From a virus, in IMG/VR virus record IMGVR_UViG_3300022602_000249, positions 1 through 35,369 of that record: 35,369 nucleotides of DNA. One strand, given 5' to 3'. Of this stretch, positions 15,623 to 22,680 are shown piece by piece. How positions within the stretch are numbered: the stretch's first letter is position 1; every line of letters begins with the position of its first letter. The notes beneath the pieces are model-generated. The model did not search any database, was not told the origin of the DNA, and saw nothing but the letters and a program-made list of their open reading frames with translations. The translations under genes were made by a program, and so were the position numbers.

Positions 15623-17070
15623 TCTAGTTTTTCTTGTGTAAATGGATAGTTGGCATCCTTGTAAAAAGTCTTGCGCTTGGTCAAGTGTCTCTTCGCAAAT
15701 TTGCAAGTACTTGTGATGTCCCAGATTTGTACAAAGTCCTTGTCCTCCGCCTTCCTAATACCTCGCCCAATTGATTGTATAACCCTGACAAAGCTCTTTC
15801 CGGGCTCCACAAGAACCAAATTAAAAATACGAGGAATATTAATACCCACAGCGGCCACACCGTAAGTCGCCACAATAATCTTATCACTACTAACTGCAAC
15901 TTCGTCATACTCACTTTGTCTATCTCCTGCTTTGGTTGATCCTGATACAAATACTGCATTTTCTAACTGTGCTACCAGGGCCTGGCCTGGTGCAATACGA
16001 TCCACCAACACCAAGGTATTGCCTGTGAGATTTACTTGTCGTACAAGATTAGCAATGGTTTTGAGTCGGTCTTCTTCTTCAAGAAGATATTTTAATTCGC
16101 TTTGGTAGTTAGAAAACTCTGCGTGGTCAACTAACTGCACAATATTCACATGACATTGTGCCAGTACTCCACGATCTTGAAGTTCACTGGCGGCTAGTTG
16201 ACTTATAACTGGACCAATACTTACCAGTAACGCTTGGCTTTCAAACTTTTCTTTGGGTATGGTTCCTGTGAGTCCCCAACGAATTGGAATATGACTCATT
16301 ACTCCTGTGAGCAATGCTTTAAGTGCATCTGCTTTGGCCATGTGTACTTCGTCGACCATGATGCAAACAACATCTTCAATGAAGTCCTGTATTGTGACTT
16401 CAGCCATTGAATTTTTTGTATTTTTCAACAACACATTCAAACTCTGCCAGGTGCATATGGTATGTGTCTTACCAAACTCCTTGCGGTCTCCGAAGTACAC
16501 ACCAACATCCAGTCCTAGATTACGATAGTCTGCTTCTGTTTGTGTCACTAGACTTTTGTTGGGCACAACAACAATGCTACGACCATAGGGTTCAATGCTG
16601 TGACTCAATGCCGCAGTCATGATTGTTTTACCTGCTCCTGTAGCAACTTCTTGCATACATTGTGGGTTGGCTAAGAAATTATTAACAATCTCAACTTGAT
16701 AGTCGCGAAGCATGATAGGCTCGCCTGCTCGGGGATGTCCTTTGGGCCACACTTTATGTGCAAATGTGTTTTCAGTTACTGTTGCAAAATCAAATGTTGT
16801 GCGATAGGATCTTTGATCATCAAGCTCTATGTCGTAGTTGAACTTTTCCAATATAGGAATGATCTCTGGCAACAGGTTAACATAAGTGCTACCACCCATT
16901 TGAAAATAACTCACTTTGCCATCCCAGCGTCCTAGTCTGACCGCAGGAAGATATCTTGCATAAGGAACATCATATTTAAATGCATTGACCAATGACCGTC
17001 GTGCGTCAAGTTCTAATCCATCTATTTTGATGTTTACTTCATCTTTGATTGTGATTGTAGCGGTTCTCAT
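15613..17070 (-). CDS. uvsW: UvsW-like DNA/RNA helicase (superfamily 2)
   Basis: The 485-residue protein has the expected size (T4 UvsW about 500) and all main SF2 motifs: LRDYQVEIV (Q-like, 121-129), GAGKT Walker A (145-149), VDEVH Walker B (239-243, DEVH box), GLTGTIP motif III (267-272 region) and QSIGRGIRK motif VI near residue 433. The N-terminal 100 residues form the small nucleic-acid-binding domain typical of UvsW. UvsW unwinds R-loops and branched recombination intermediates, and in T4 it helps shift replication from origin- to recombination-dependent mode. Its first 32 bases overlap the end of the oxygenase-like gene. Confidence 0.93.
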   Translation of the reverse strand: MRTATITIKDEVNIKIDGLELDARRSLVNAFKYDVPYARYLPAVRLGRWDGKVSYFQMGGSTYVNLLPEIIPILEKFNYDIELDDQRSYRTTFDFATVTENTFAHKVWPKGHPRAGEPIMLRDYQVEIVNNFLANPQCMQEVATGAGKTIMTAALSHSIEPYGRSIVVVPNKSLVTQTEADYRNLGLDVGVYFGDRKEFGKTHTICTWQSLNVLLKNTKNSMAEVTIQDFIEDVVCIMVDEVHMAKADALKALLTGVMSHIPIRWGLTGTIPKEKFESQALLVSIGPVISQLAASELQDRGVLAQCHVNIVQLVDHAEFSNYQSELKYLLEEEDRLKTIANLVRQVNLTGNTLVLVDRIAPGQALVAQLENAVFVSGSTKAGDRQSEYDEVAVSSDKIIVATYGVAAVGINIPRIFNLVLVEPGKSFVRVIQSIGRGIRKAEDKDFVQIWDITSTCKFAKRHLTKRKTFYKDANYPFTQEKLEWK

Positions 17071-17761
17071 TAATAGTATTATACAGTTTTTTATAAGAAT
17101 TTACAACCATGTTTTGAAATTCTATGTTGTCAAAGTCTTGGTGAATGATTATATGCCAGCGATGTTCTGAGCTATCATTAAACACAGTATGTCTATTGGA
17201 TATGTCTAACCAAAATGCAGAACCAGGCTCAAACGGAACTGTGCCGTGTTTTTCCATTACAAAATTACAATCGGCTGGTTGAGTAATCGCAATATTAATT
17301 GCGGTTAACTCTGCGTGGTCAGTGTCTCGATGGATACTCACATATCCTCCGGGTTCTAACAACATAACTCTAACACGATTAAAACTCACACTAGGCCATT
17401 GCGTTGAAAAATAGTCAACAGTGTTGGGCATAAGTTTTGTTGCTTCTGGTGTCCAAATGTATGGGCGGGAATCATTGTAATAACTGTCTTCTCTAGTAGC
17501 ATCGTAGCTTTTGCCGTGTATACAAAAACTTTTCCATCCCTGGTGCTCACCATACTCTTCTCTGTGCTCTTGCAACAACGATTGAATATTTGAAATTTCT
17601 GCTAGTATTGCCTGGTACGGAATATCAATTTCTAATTTCAACCATGGCAACCCAGATTTGGTTTTAATCCAATCAAAGTCAGCCGTTGGGTTGTACTCAG
17701 GCAATTCAAATTTGTGATTGATATATCTATTGAGCATCAACTGACTTATTTTATTTTTCAT
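17039..17761 (-). CDS. Aspartyl/asparaginyl beta-hydroxylase-like 2-oxoglutarate/Fe(II) oxygenase
   Basis: The C-terminal half shows the double-stranded beta-helix metal site: VSIHRDTDH with His144 and Asp146, then ISNRHTVFNDS with His191, and Arg201 in EHRWHIIIH as a probable 2-oxoglutarate contact. The order and spacing match the Asp/Asn hydroxylase family, which hydroxylates side chains using oxygen and 2-oxoglutarate; phage homologues also act on unknown substrates. The N-terminal 100 residues are family specific. The start overlaps the upstream gene as ATGA and the 3' end overlaps uvsW by 32 bases. The neighbours offer no obvious substrate, so the target (protein, lipid or small molecule) is unknown. 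Confidence 0.82.
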   Translation of the reverse strand: MKNKISQLMLNRYINHKFELPEYNPTADFDWIKTKSGLPWLKLEIDIPYQAILAEISNIQSLLQEHREEYGEHQGWKSFCIHGKSYDATREDSYYNDSRPYIWTPEATKLMPNTVDYFSTQWPSVSFNRVRVMLLEPGGYVSIHRDTDHAELTAINIAITQPADCNFVMEKHGTVPFEPGSAFWLDISNRHTVFNDSSEHRWHIIIHQDFDNIEFQNMVVNSYKKLYNTINENRYNHNQR

Positions 17762-18903
17762 TTTATTTTTGATTGAAAATTTTTATATTCGTCAACAGTT
17801 GTGTGCAACAATGTCCATTTGTATTTTAAAATGTTCGAAGTCCATATATGGTCGTAGTCACTTACATCGTTGTTTAGTACCCAAGTTATCAGGTTGTCAT
17901 TGCAAAAATCAACAGTTTTTGTTGCTCGGGCCAGGCACCATTGATGTGAGAAATCATTGCTAACTATGTTGTTGAATGTAGTATTAACATACTCAATGAA
18001 TCTTGTTTTGCCTTTTAACTTTAATTTTTCCAAGGGACTCAACCGCGGGTTATCTAGTTCATAATGTATTAATTTGTTTTCATTTATGAATTGCCAAACA
18101 AACCCGCCATAGTCAATGCCGTCCCAAGTATGCCAAAGTGCCTGACAGAATTTAACTTGCACTCTACTTATATCAACTATTTGTATTTTGGTTGTAGCAG
18201 GGTCAACTATGTTTAACATCCAATATAGACCTGACCCAGGAGATACTAATTTTTCTTTTCCGACTATGGAGATTGATTCATTGTTGAACACCCATAACTG
18301 ATTCTCGGCAACATCTTTGTATTCTTGAAACAGGGATAGATCTAACACATTATCATACAAAAATAATTTTAAATCTCTTGCAGAATTGTTCCAATTAACC
18401 ACTGCACGATTATTGTTTAATTGCCTAGCAACAAGACCTTGTCCAAAATTGGTAACATCATATTCTACACCAGTGCCCGGTATTGGCTTGACCCATAATG
18501 GTGTATAGTCATCGTGTAAATTTTGATTGCTGCGAACTGCAGAAGGATAGCTAACTCTAGTCGCAGTAAAGTCAGTAGGCTCAAAATATCTGATATCCAT
18601 AAACCAACATTGATCATTGATATACATTTGGTCGCCTGGGTGCCAAATCAAATGGGCAATCAATCCTGTGTGAGGATAGTATTCAATCAACTGTTGGAGC
18701 CGGTGCCAATCCAGTACAATAGTGCCACTGTTGACAAATAATACGCAAGTGTGATTATTTTCCTTGGCCCAATTGAATCCGTCCAACCATTCATCGCATA
18801 TGAAAATATTTTGTGAGATGCTGTTACCAAATTTATCAAACTGTATTCCACTTAGTGTTTGATTTAAATTTGCACCATTTTTAATAACTATTGGCCAGTT
18901 CAT
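17758..18903 (-). CDS. Hypothetical protein, 381 aa, possible glycosyltransferase-like N-terminus
   Basis: The first third has alternating strands and helices with phrases such as TCVLFVNSGTIVLDWHRLQQLI and GLIAHLIWHPGDQMYINDQCWFMDIRYF, which recall GT-A glycosyltransferase folds. A clear DxD metal motif is missing, so this is only a hint. The remainder is rich in aromatic residues and Asn and has no known motif. It is coupled on both sides by ATGA overlaps with the 268-residue unknown upstream and the oxygenase downstream, so these three probably act in one process. Confidence 0.75.
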   Translation of the reverse strand: MNWPIVIKNGANLNQTLSGIQFDKFGNSISQNIFICDEWLDGFNWAKENNHTCVLFVNSGTIVLDWHRLQQLIEYYPHTGLIAHLIWHPGDQMYINDQCWFMDIRYFEPTDFTATRVSYPSAVRSNQNLHDDYTPLWVKPIPGTGVEYDVTNFGQGLVARQLNNNRAVVNWNNSARDLKLFLYDNVLDLSLFQEYKDVAENQLWVFNNESISIVGKEKLVSPGSGLYWMLNIVDPATTKIQIVDISRVQVKFCQALWHTWDGIDYGGFVWQFINENKLIHYELDNPRLSPLEKLKLKGKTRFIEYVNTTFNNIVSNDFSHQWCLARATKTVDFCNDNLITWVLNNDVSDYDHIWTSNILKYKWTLLHTTVDEYKNFQSKIK

Positions 18904-19706
18904 TCTAGTAAAATTCTAATAGGAGTTGTGTTATTTTTTAACAAGGTAGTCAACAAATCTAGTTGTGCGGTCTTACCAATTACATTAACTGCAAATATGT
19001 CGTGTGTGGTCCAGTCAGTTAGTCTCCAATGTTGTAACCATGTCGCTTTGTGTTGTGACCACCAGTCTTCAAATTCAGCAATCTTTACATCTTGTAATCT
19101 ATCAATATCAGTCAGTGCAATTTTAATTTTTGGTATTAGTTTGAGCCAGGGTTTAGACAAAGTGCACATTCTTTTTATGTCCACTGGCTCATTGTCTCTC
19201 CAATAAGTGTAGGGAGTTTTTCCTAGTTCTTCCCATTTTACAAACATATCACCTGCTCGAATATTCGTTGTAGTAGTTTTTAACCAGTTTAAGTCAAATT
19301 TCTTTTCCAGCAGACCCATTTTTTCTCGATAATCTATACTAAATTCTTCTGTGGACTGTGCATAATAGTTTTCGCACATATGGATATGTTCGTGATAACT
19401 TAGCCATCCTGCACTGCCATCGTAGTTGTCTTCGTAGATCTTGTGTATGGTGTTGAAGTATGATTGGTCCTGGGCTAAACACAAATCTCTGTCTATAGAA
19501 ATTGATAATTCTTCGGCGTATGTTATTAACTTATCAACAAGTTCTGTATAACTAACCTTGTCTTTGTAATAGTAAGGATTATCCCAAGGACTAAAAGGAA
19601 TTGGTATCTGGGACAAGTGCCTGTATGTTTTTTGATAAATTTTCCCAATGGGAGAGTTGTCTATAGTTAACTCTACAGTTTCGTTGTTTGAAAACAGTAT
19701 TTTCAT
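18900..19706 (-). CDS. Hypothetical protein, 268 aa
   Basis: This is the first gene of the coupled operon running to 11356. The N-terminus is beta-like (MKILFSNNETVELTIDNS) and the rest is helical with many Trp and His residues. YHEHIHMCENYY near residues 103-114 holds clustered His residues that could bind metal, though without a family match this is only an observation. The stop overlaps the next start (ATGA). A CTTAAATA element lies just before the ATG but too close to be a convincing promoter. No function is recognised. Confidence 0.75.
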   Translation of the reverse strand: MKILFSNNETVELTIDNSPIGKIYQKTYRHLSQIPIPFSPWDNPYYYKDKVSYTELVDKLITYAEELSISIDRDLCLAQDQSYFNTIHKIYEDNYDGSAGWLSYHEHIHMCENYYAQSTEEFSIDYREKMGLLEKKFDLNWLKTTTTNIRAGDMFVKWEELGKTPYTYWRDNEPVDIKRMCTLSKPWLKLIPKIKIALTDIDRLQDVKIAEFEDWWSQHKATWLQHWRLTDWTTHDIFAVNVIGKTAQLDLLTTLLKNNTTPIRILLE

Positions 19707-19741
19707 GTGTTATTTAAGAACTGTATTTTAGAATACAAAAA

Positions 19742-19763
19742 AACAGGCACCTAAGTGCCTGTT
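19742..19763 (-). terminator. Rho-independent terminator after the AAA+ ATPase gene
   Basis: The inverted repeat AACAGGCAC / GTGCCTGTT (arms 19742-19750 and 19755-19763) encloses a 4-base loop. On the minus strand it runs into seven Ts (complement of 19737-19743). It lies 43 bases beyond the ATPase stop and before the next gene at 19706. Confidence 0.85.
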
Positions 19764-19768
19764 ATAAA

Positions 19769-19790
19769 AGAACTGTATGTCTACAGTTCT
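19769..19790 (-). other. Second hairpin just upstream of the terminator
   Basis: A perfect 8-base inverted repeat, AGAACTGT and ACAGTTCT, encloses a 6-base loop between the ATPase stop and the terminator. It has no T-tract of its own. Its left arm is part of an 11-base direct repeat, AAGAACTGTAT, also present at 19716-19726 on the other side of the terminator. It may stabilise the 3' end of the transcript or support termination. Confidence 0.5.
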
Positions 19791-19805
19791 GGAGCTAACT
19801 GTCAA

Positions 19806-20840
19806 TTATGCATTCTTCATGCAAGTTGTTTCTGCCATGAGTCTCCATTTTGCTGGAAAGCTCTTGACCAAATCTGCAATCTTAAGAGCCATACGCAGAC
19901 TCATTTCACGCAAGCGATTTTGATTTGTATTCATAAACTCAATGATGTCGTCTTGCACACACTCTTCAAAATCGTAGTCTTGAAACAAAATGCCATCTTT
20001 GGCAATTTGCTTGATACGCAAAATCTTGTCACGCATTGTGTCTAGTGTCAAGTCAAGATAGTGGCAACGACTCTGCAGTGCATCCAAGTGATCACGCAAC
20101 TTTTGCGATTTCATCTGATCAAATTTCAAATTCGTAATAAAGATAACACTACCTTTGAACTCAAAACTGTCTGGAATGCCTTCTCTACGCAGAGTGCTAG
20201 ACTCACTCAACCATGAAATCTTGCGCTTCTTGCCTGAGTCCAATGCACCTTTGAGCAAGTTAAGAGCAACATCATCTACCAAAATACTGTCACAGTCATC
20301 AAACACCAATACACAATTAGAGTCTGAATACTTGTACAATGTTTGATACAAACCAATGGGTGTTGCCGAACCTTTAACTACCTCGGCACGAAGTTTCTTG
20401 CCAGCAATCTTGTCAAACAAACAAGCTTTCTCAACTTCTTGTTCTACACCATAGCTCTTGCCAACTCCGGGTGGACCTGACACAATCATTGCACGAATGT
20501 CGCCTGCGGTAGCAGCCTTTGTCATTTCTGTCAAAATCTCAAAGCGATCTCGAATACGAGCCATTGCTTGTTCTTCAGTTTCTTTTACTACAGATTGTAC
20601 TGGCTTGAATTCTACAACTTCTGACATACTCTCTCCTTGAGTTACGAACTCATAGTCGTGAGTTCCTGTTACATTTACACGAATAGTTTCGGGCATGTTT
20701 GGAAACTGCCCATTGTTTCTTACCTTGACAAAACTGTTTTTGCCTGTGGTAGTTAATTGTTCTACAAGTTCAAAACACATACCTGCCACGCTTTTGTTGC
20801 GATATGTACCTGACACTACACGAATATAACTGTTTGACAT
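19806..20840 (-). CDS. AAA+ ATPase of unknown role, 344 aa
   Basis: The C-terminal two thirds carry Walker A SGPPGVGKS (121-129), Walker B VLVFDDCDS (177-185) and sensor 1 VIFITN (232-237), all typical of AAA+ proteins. The N-terminal 80 residues are a separate beta-rich domain (IRVVSGTYRNKSVAGMCFEL). AAA+ proteins remodel proteins or nucleic acids. This one lacks the features expected of the T4 clamp loader gp44, so I do not assign a T4 name. AAAAAGGAGC gives a strong ribosome site. Two perfect sigma70 promoters lie just upstream and a terminator downstream, making it an early, strongly expressed single-gene unit. Confidence 0.88.
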   Translation of the reverse strand: MSNSYIRVVSGTYRNKSVAGMCFELVEQLTTTGKNSFVKVRNNGQFPNMPETIRVNVTGTHDYEFVTQGESMSEVVEFKPVQSVVKETEEQAMARIRDRFEILTEMTKAATAGDIRAMIVSGPPGVGKSYGVEQEVEKACLFDKIAGKKLRAEVVKGSATPIGLYQTLYKYSDSNCVLVFDDCDSILVDDVALNLLKGALDSGKKRKISWLSESSTLRREGIPDSFEFKGSVIFITNLKFDQMKSQKLRDHLDALQSRCHYLDLTLDTMRDKILRIKQIAKDGILFQDYDFEECVQDDIIEFMNTNQNRLREMSLRMALKIADLVKSFPAKWRLMAETTCMKNA

Positions 20841-20868
20841 TGTTAGCTCCTTTTTAGTTTATACAAGT

Positions 20869-20897
20869 ATTATAACAAACTGGGAATTTTGTGTCAA
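20869..20897 (-). promoter_or_regulatory. Sigma70 promoter P1 for the AAA+ ATPase
   Basis: On the minus strand TTGACA (20892-20897) and TATAAT (20869-20874) are separated by exactly 17 bases, a perfect consensus for the host housekeeping sigma factor. Transcription should begin near 20862, giving a short leader that contains the AAGGAG ribosome site before the ATG at 20840. Confidence 0.92.
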
Positions 20898-20958
20898 ATT
20901 GTGGTGTTGTTTTTGTGCAACACTGTTTGATCTTGTTGTTTTTACTGTCTATGCTGTT

Positions 20959-20987
20959 ATTATAGCAAAATGGCATTTAGGTGTCAA
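20959..20987 (-). promoter_or_regulatory. Sigma70 promoter P2
   Basis: The minus strand again has perfect TTGACA (20982-20987), a 17-base spacer and TATAAT (20959-20964). It lies 90 bases upstream of P1 in the same direction. Its -35 element overlaps the stop codon of the small gene at 20984-21133. Confidence 0.92.
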
Positions 20988-21133
20988 TCTGCCAACAGTT
21001 GAGCACGATGTTTAGTGTTGCGTTGATACAACACACGATTCTGCTCAGTTCGTGGACGAAACGGCAAGTCGCGATCAAACAACACACGATGTGCTCTGGG
21101 TTGTGGATTAAGAGTGCGCTTGGGTGCTTTCAT
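20984..21133 (-). CDS. Basic 49-aa small protein
   Basis: Reading from the ATG at 21131-21133 gives MKAPKRTLNPQPRAHRVLFD and on to a TGA at 20984-20986, 49 residues in all. It is strongly basic with many Arg residues and contains a repeated motif, HRVLFDR and NRVLYQR, encoded by an identical 12-base stretch. It lies directly behind a strong promoter, only 9 bases from the -10 box, so the message would have almost no leader and no Shine-Dalgarno site. Its boundaries fit neatly between promoters P3 and P2. The composition suggests a nucleic-acid-binding or host-takeover peptide. Translation is not proven; an untranslated leader is the alternative. Confidence 0.6.
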   Translation of the reverse strand: MKAPKRTLNPQPRAHRVLFDRDLPFRPRTEQNRVLYQRNTKHRAQLLAD

Positions 21134-21142
21134 AGTGCTGTA

Positions 21143-21171
21143 ATTATACAAAAAACACTATTTCTAGTCAA
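21143..21171 (-). promoter_or_regulatory. Sigma70 promoter P3 before the 49-aa gene
   Basis: TTGACT (21166-21171), a 17-base spacer and TATAAT (21143-21148) on the minus strand make a near-perfect promoter immediately after the terminator of the upstream gene. The predicted start of transcription is within a few bases of the ATG at 21133. Confidence 0.88.
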
Positions 21172-21181
21172 GTCATAAAAA

Positions 21182-21200
21182 ACCCTACATCATGTAGGGT
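21182..21200 (-). terminator. Terminator after the 242-aa virion gene
   Basis: The inverted repeat ACCCTAC / GTAGGGT (21182-21188 and 21194-21200) has a 5-base loop. On the minus strand the stem is followed by a run of six Ts (complement of 21177-21182). It ends the transcript from the gene at 21226-21954 and isolates it from promoter P3. Confidence 0.8.
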
Positions 21201-21225
21201 CTTTAGTAAAAAGTACTACTTTTTA

Positions 21226-21954
21226 TTACGATGAAGCAGGAGTGCCAGCAGATACAGTAAACTGATAAGAAATTGTGCTGCCTGACGGAACTGTCCAAGT
21301 CCATGTACGATCTATTGATTTTGGCAATGGAGGAACTTGTTGATGCCCGTCGATTTGTACACTGCTACGAAAATCCGGAGTGCCTTCTGAATTAGCAGGA
21401 GTTCCTTTGTAACAAGTTCTAAATATATTTGACATGCCAAGACTTCTACGGCCAAATAGAATATCGCCACTGTAGGTTAAACTATTTGTTATTACCCAGG
21501 TATTTGCGCTATCGTCGCCTAGTTTAGAAGATATACATGTCACAGGTGGAAAATCTTTGACTATTAATTGCAGTTTAGGTATTATAGTCCCAGATCGTAA
21601 TGTTCCTATTGTAAGAGTAGTACCACTAATTGTGCAATTTTCTGCGTATGCTTCATTTTGAACAAAAGGCATCCAATTAGATTGTACATCTGAAAATACT
21701 GCGCCGTATCCATTGGTAACTTGTATACTCATTGGGTACGAACCACCAAAATCGCTAGGAAATAATGAACAATCTTCTAAAGTAAATAATAATTGATCAA
21801 CTTCAATTGATCCATCAGTTGGAATTGGGGTATTGATAGTAGGTACTTCACCTTCAAATACAGTTGTGCCGTTTATTACTGCTTTTAAGGTTACTGCGGT
21901 TTCGCCGTATGCAGACCCATAAAATTTAAGTGTCTTGTTATTTACTGTTGCCAT
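21226..21954 (-). CDS. Probable virion structural protein, 242 aa
   Basis: The protein is beta-rich, high in Thr, Ser, Gly, Val and Ile, low in charge, and lacks enzyme motifs. Phrases such as TCTISGTTLTIGTLRSG-like alternation and the tail TWTWTVPSGSTISYQFTVSAG are typical of phage fibre or decoration proteins. The ATG has TAGGAGA about 9 bases upstream. A late-type GATAAATA lies 20 bases before that, and a terminator follows the stop, so it is an isolated late gene set among replication genes. Virion function is inferred from composition and regulation. Confidence 0.75.
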   Translation of the reverse strand: MATVNNKTLKFYGSAYGETAVTLKAVINGTTVFEGEVPTINTPIPTDGSIEVDQLLFTLEDCSLFPSDFGGSYPMSIQVTNGYGAVFSDVQSNWMPFVQNEAYAENCTISGTTLTIGTLRSGTIIPKLQLIVKDFPPVTCISSKLGDDSANTWVITNSLTYSGDILFGRRSLGMSNIFRTCYKGTPANSEGTPDFRSSVQIDGHQQVPPLPKSIDRTWTWTVPSGSTISYQFTVSAGTPASS

Positions 21955-21973
21955 GTGTGATATCTCCTATAGT

Positions 21974-21981
21974 TATTTATC
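21974..21981 (-). promoter_or_regulatory. T4-late-type promoter for the 242-aa virion gene
   Basis: The minus strand reads GATAAATA, one mismatch to TATAAATA, in the 33-base gap before the ATG at 21954. The spacing leaves room for the TAGGAG ribosome site. This is the best placed late element in the window. Confidence 0.55.
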
Positions 21982-21987
21982 ATTAAA

Positions 21988-22680
21988 TCAGTGATTTTTT
22001 GCAAATCGTTGCTGGCAGTATTCAGTTAGTATTCTTTCACGGTGCCATTCTTCGGACTGCGGAGTATTTGCAAACTCTTCAAAACACGGTGTGCCCAGTG
22101 TATAATGCAACAATTTGGCGTTGAAATTAACACCGTATTCATCAGGCAGCCAATTCCACTCCAGCGGTAATGTGCCAATAGCTGCGTCATCTAGCCAGGA
22201 AAATCTATGTAAAAATGACCCAGATGATTGTTGTACAAATTCTGGTGTTAGTTGCCGGTTGTGTGGGCTATTGCAATTCCATAATATTACACTACTCCAG
22301 TTTTTTCTTGGGTAATCTTCGTTTTTTGAATCAAGATACTTGACGGGCATGCGAGTTTTGTAGTTGTGCTTTACTACCATGACATCTTTGTCGGGTTGTC
22401 TAAGATTCCATAAGTTAGCAATATCATCACGCAAGATCATGTCACCATCGATGAAAATTGCCCAACCTTGGAATCCCATTAGATGCGGCACAAGAAATCT
22501 AGTATAGATAAACTGATTACTACCGTCAGTGTGAGTTTCTTTGTAGTCTTGAAATAGATTCAAAGACATAGGAGTAATTGCAACTGGCTGGTTAGCGTGC
22601 CGTATAATGCTGTTTACACATGTATGATATGCAATTGCTTCTCTTGGATCATACCCGATAAAAATCGGAATTGAGTTCAT
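21988..22680 (-). CDS. GT8-like glycosyltransferase, 230 aa
   Basis: The N-terminus IPIFIGYDPREAIAYHTCVNSI is typical of family 8-type and related GT-A glycosyltransferases. WAIFIDGDMIL (73-83) supplies the DxD metal and sugar-nucleotide site (Asp78, Asp80). SVILWNC near residue 130 and a WLDDAAIG segment near 162 are also in keeping with the fold. It transfers a sugar from a nucleotide donor to an unknown acceptor in the cytoplasm. Its start overlaps the stop of the sugar-nucleotide/cupin fusion gene (ATGA), suggesting the two act in one pathway, for example modification of the phage surface, phage DNA or host envelope. Confidence 0.85.
   Translation of the reverse strand: MNSIPIFIGYDPREAIAYHTCVNSIIRHANQPVAITPMSLNLFQDYKETHTDGSNQFIYTRFLVPHLMGFQGWAIFIDGDMILRDDIANLWNLRQPDKDVMVVKHNYKTRMPVKYLDSKNEDYPRKNWSSVILWNCNSPHNRQLTPEFVQQSSGSFLHRFSWLDDAAIGTLPLEWNWLPDEYGVNFNAKLLHYTLGTPCFEEFANTPQSEEWHRERILTEYCQQRFAKNH

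Noticed and set aside
19806-20840. The AAA+ protein as clamp loader gp44
   Set aside because: The Walker motifs are general. The 80-residue N-terminal beta-rich domain and the lack of adjacent gp45 and gp62 genes do not fit gp44, so only the family is named.
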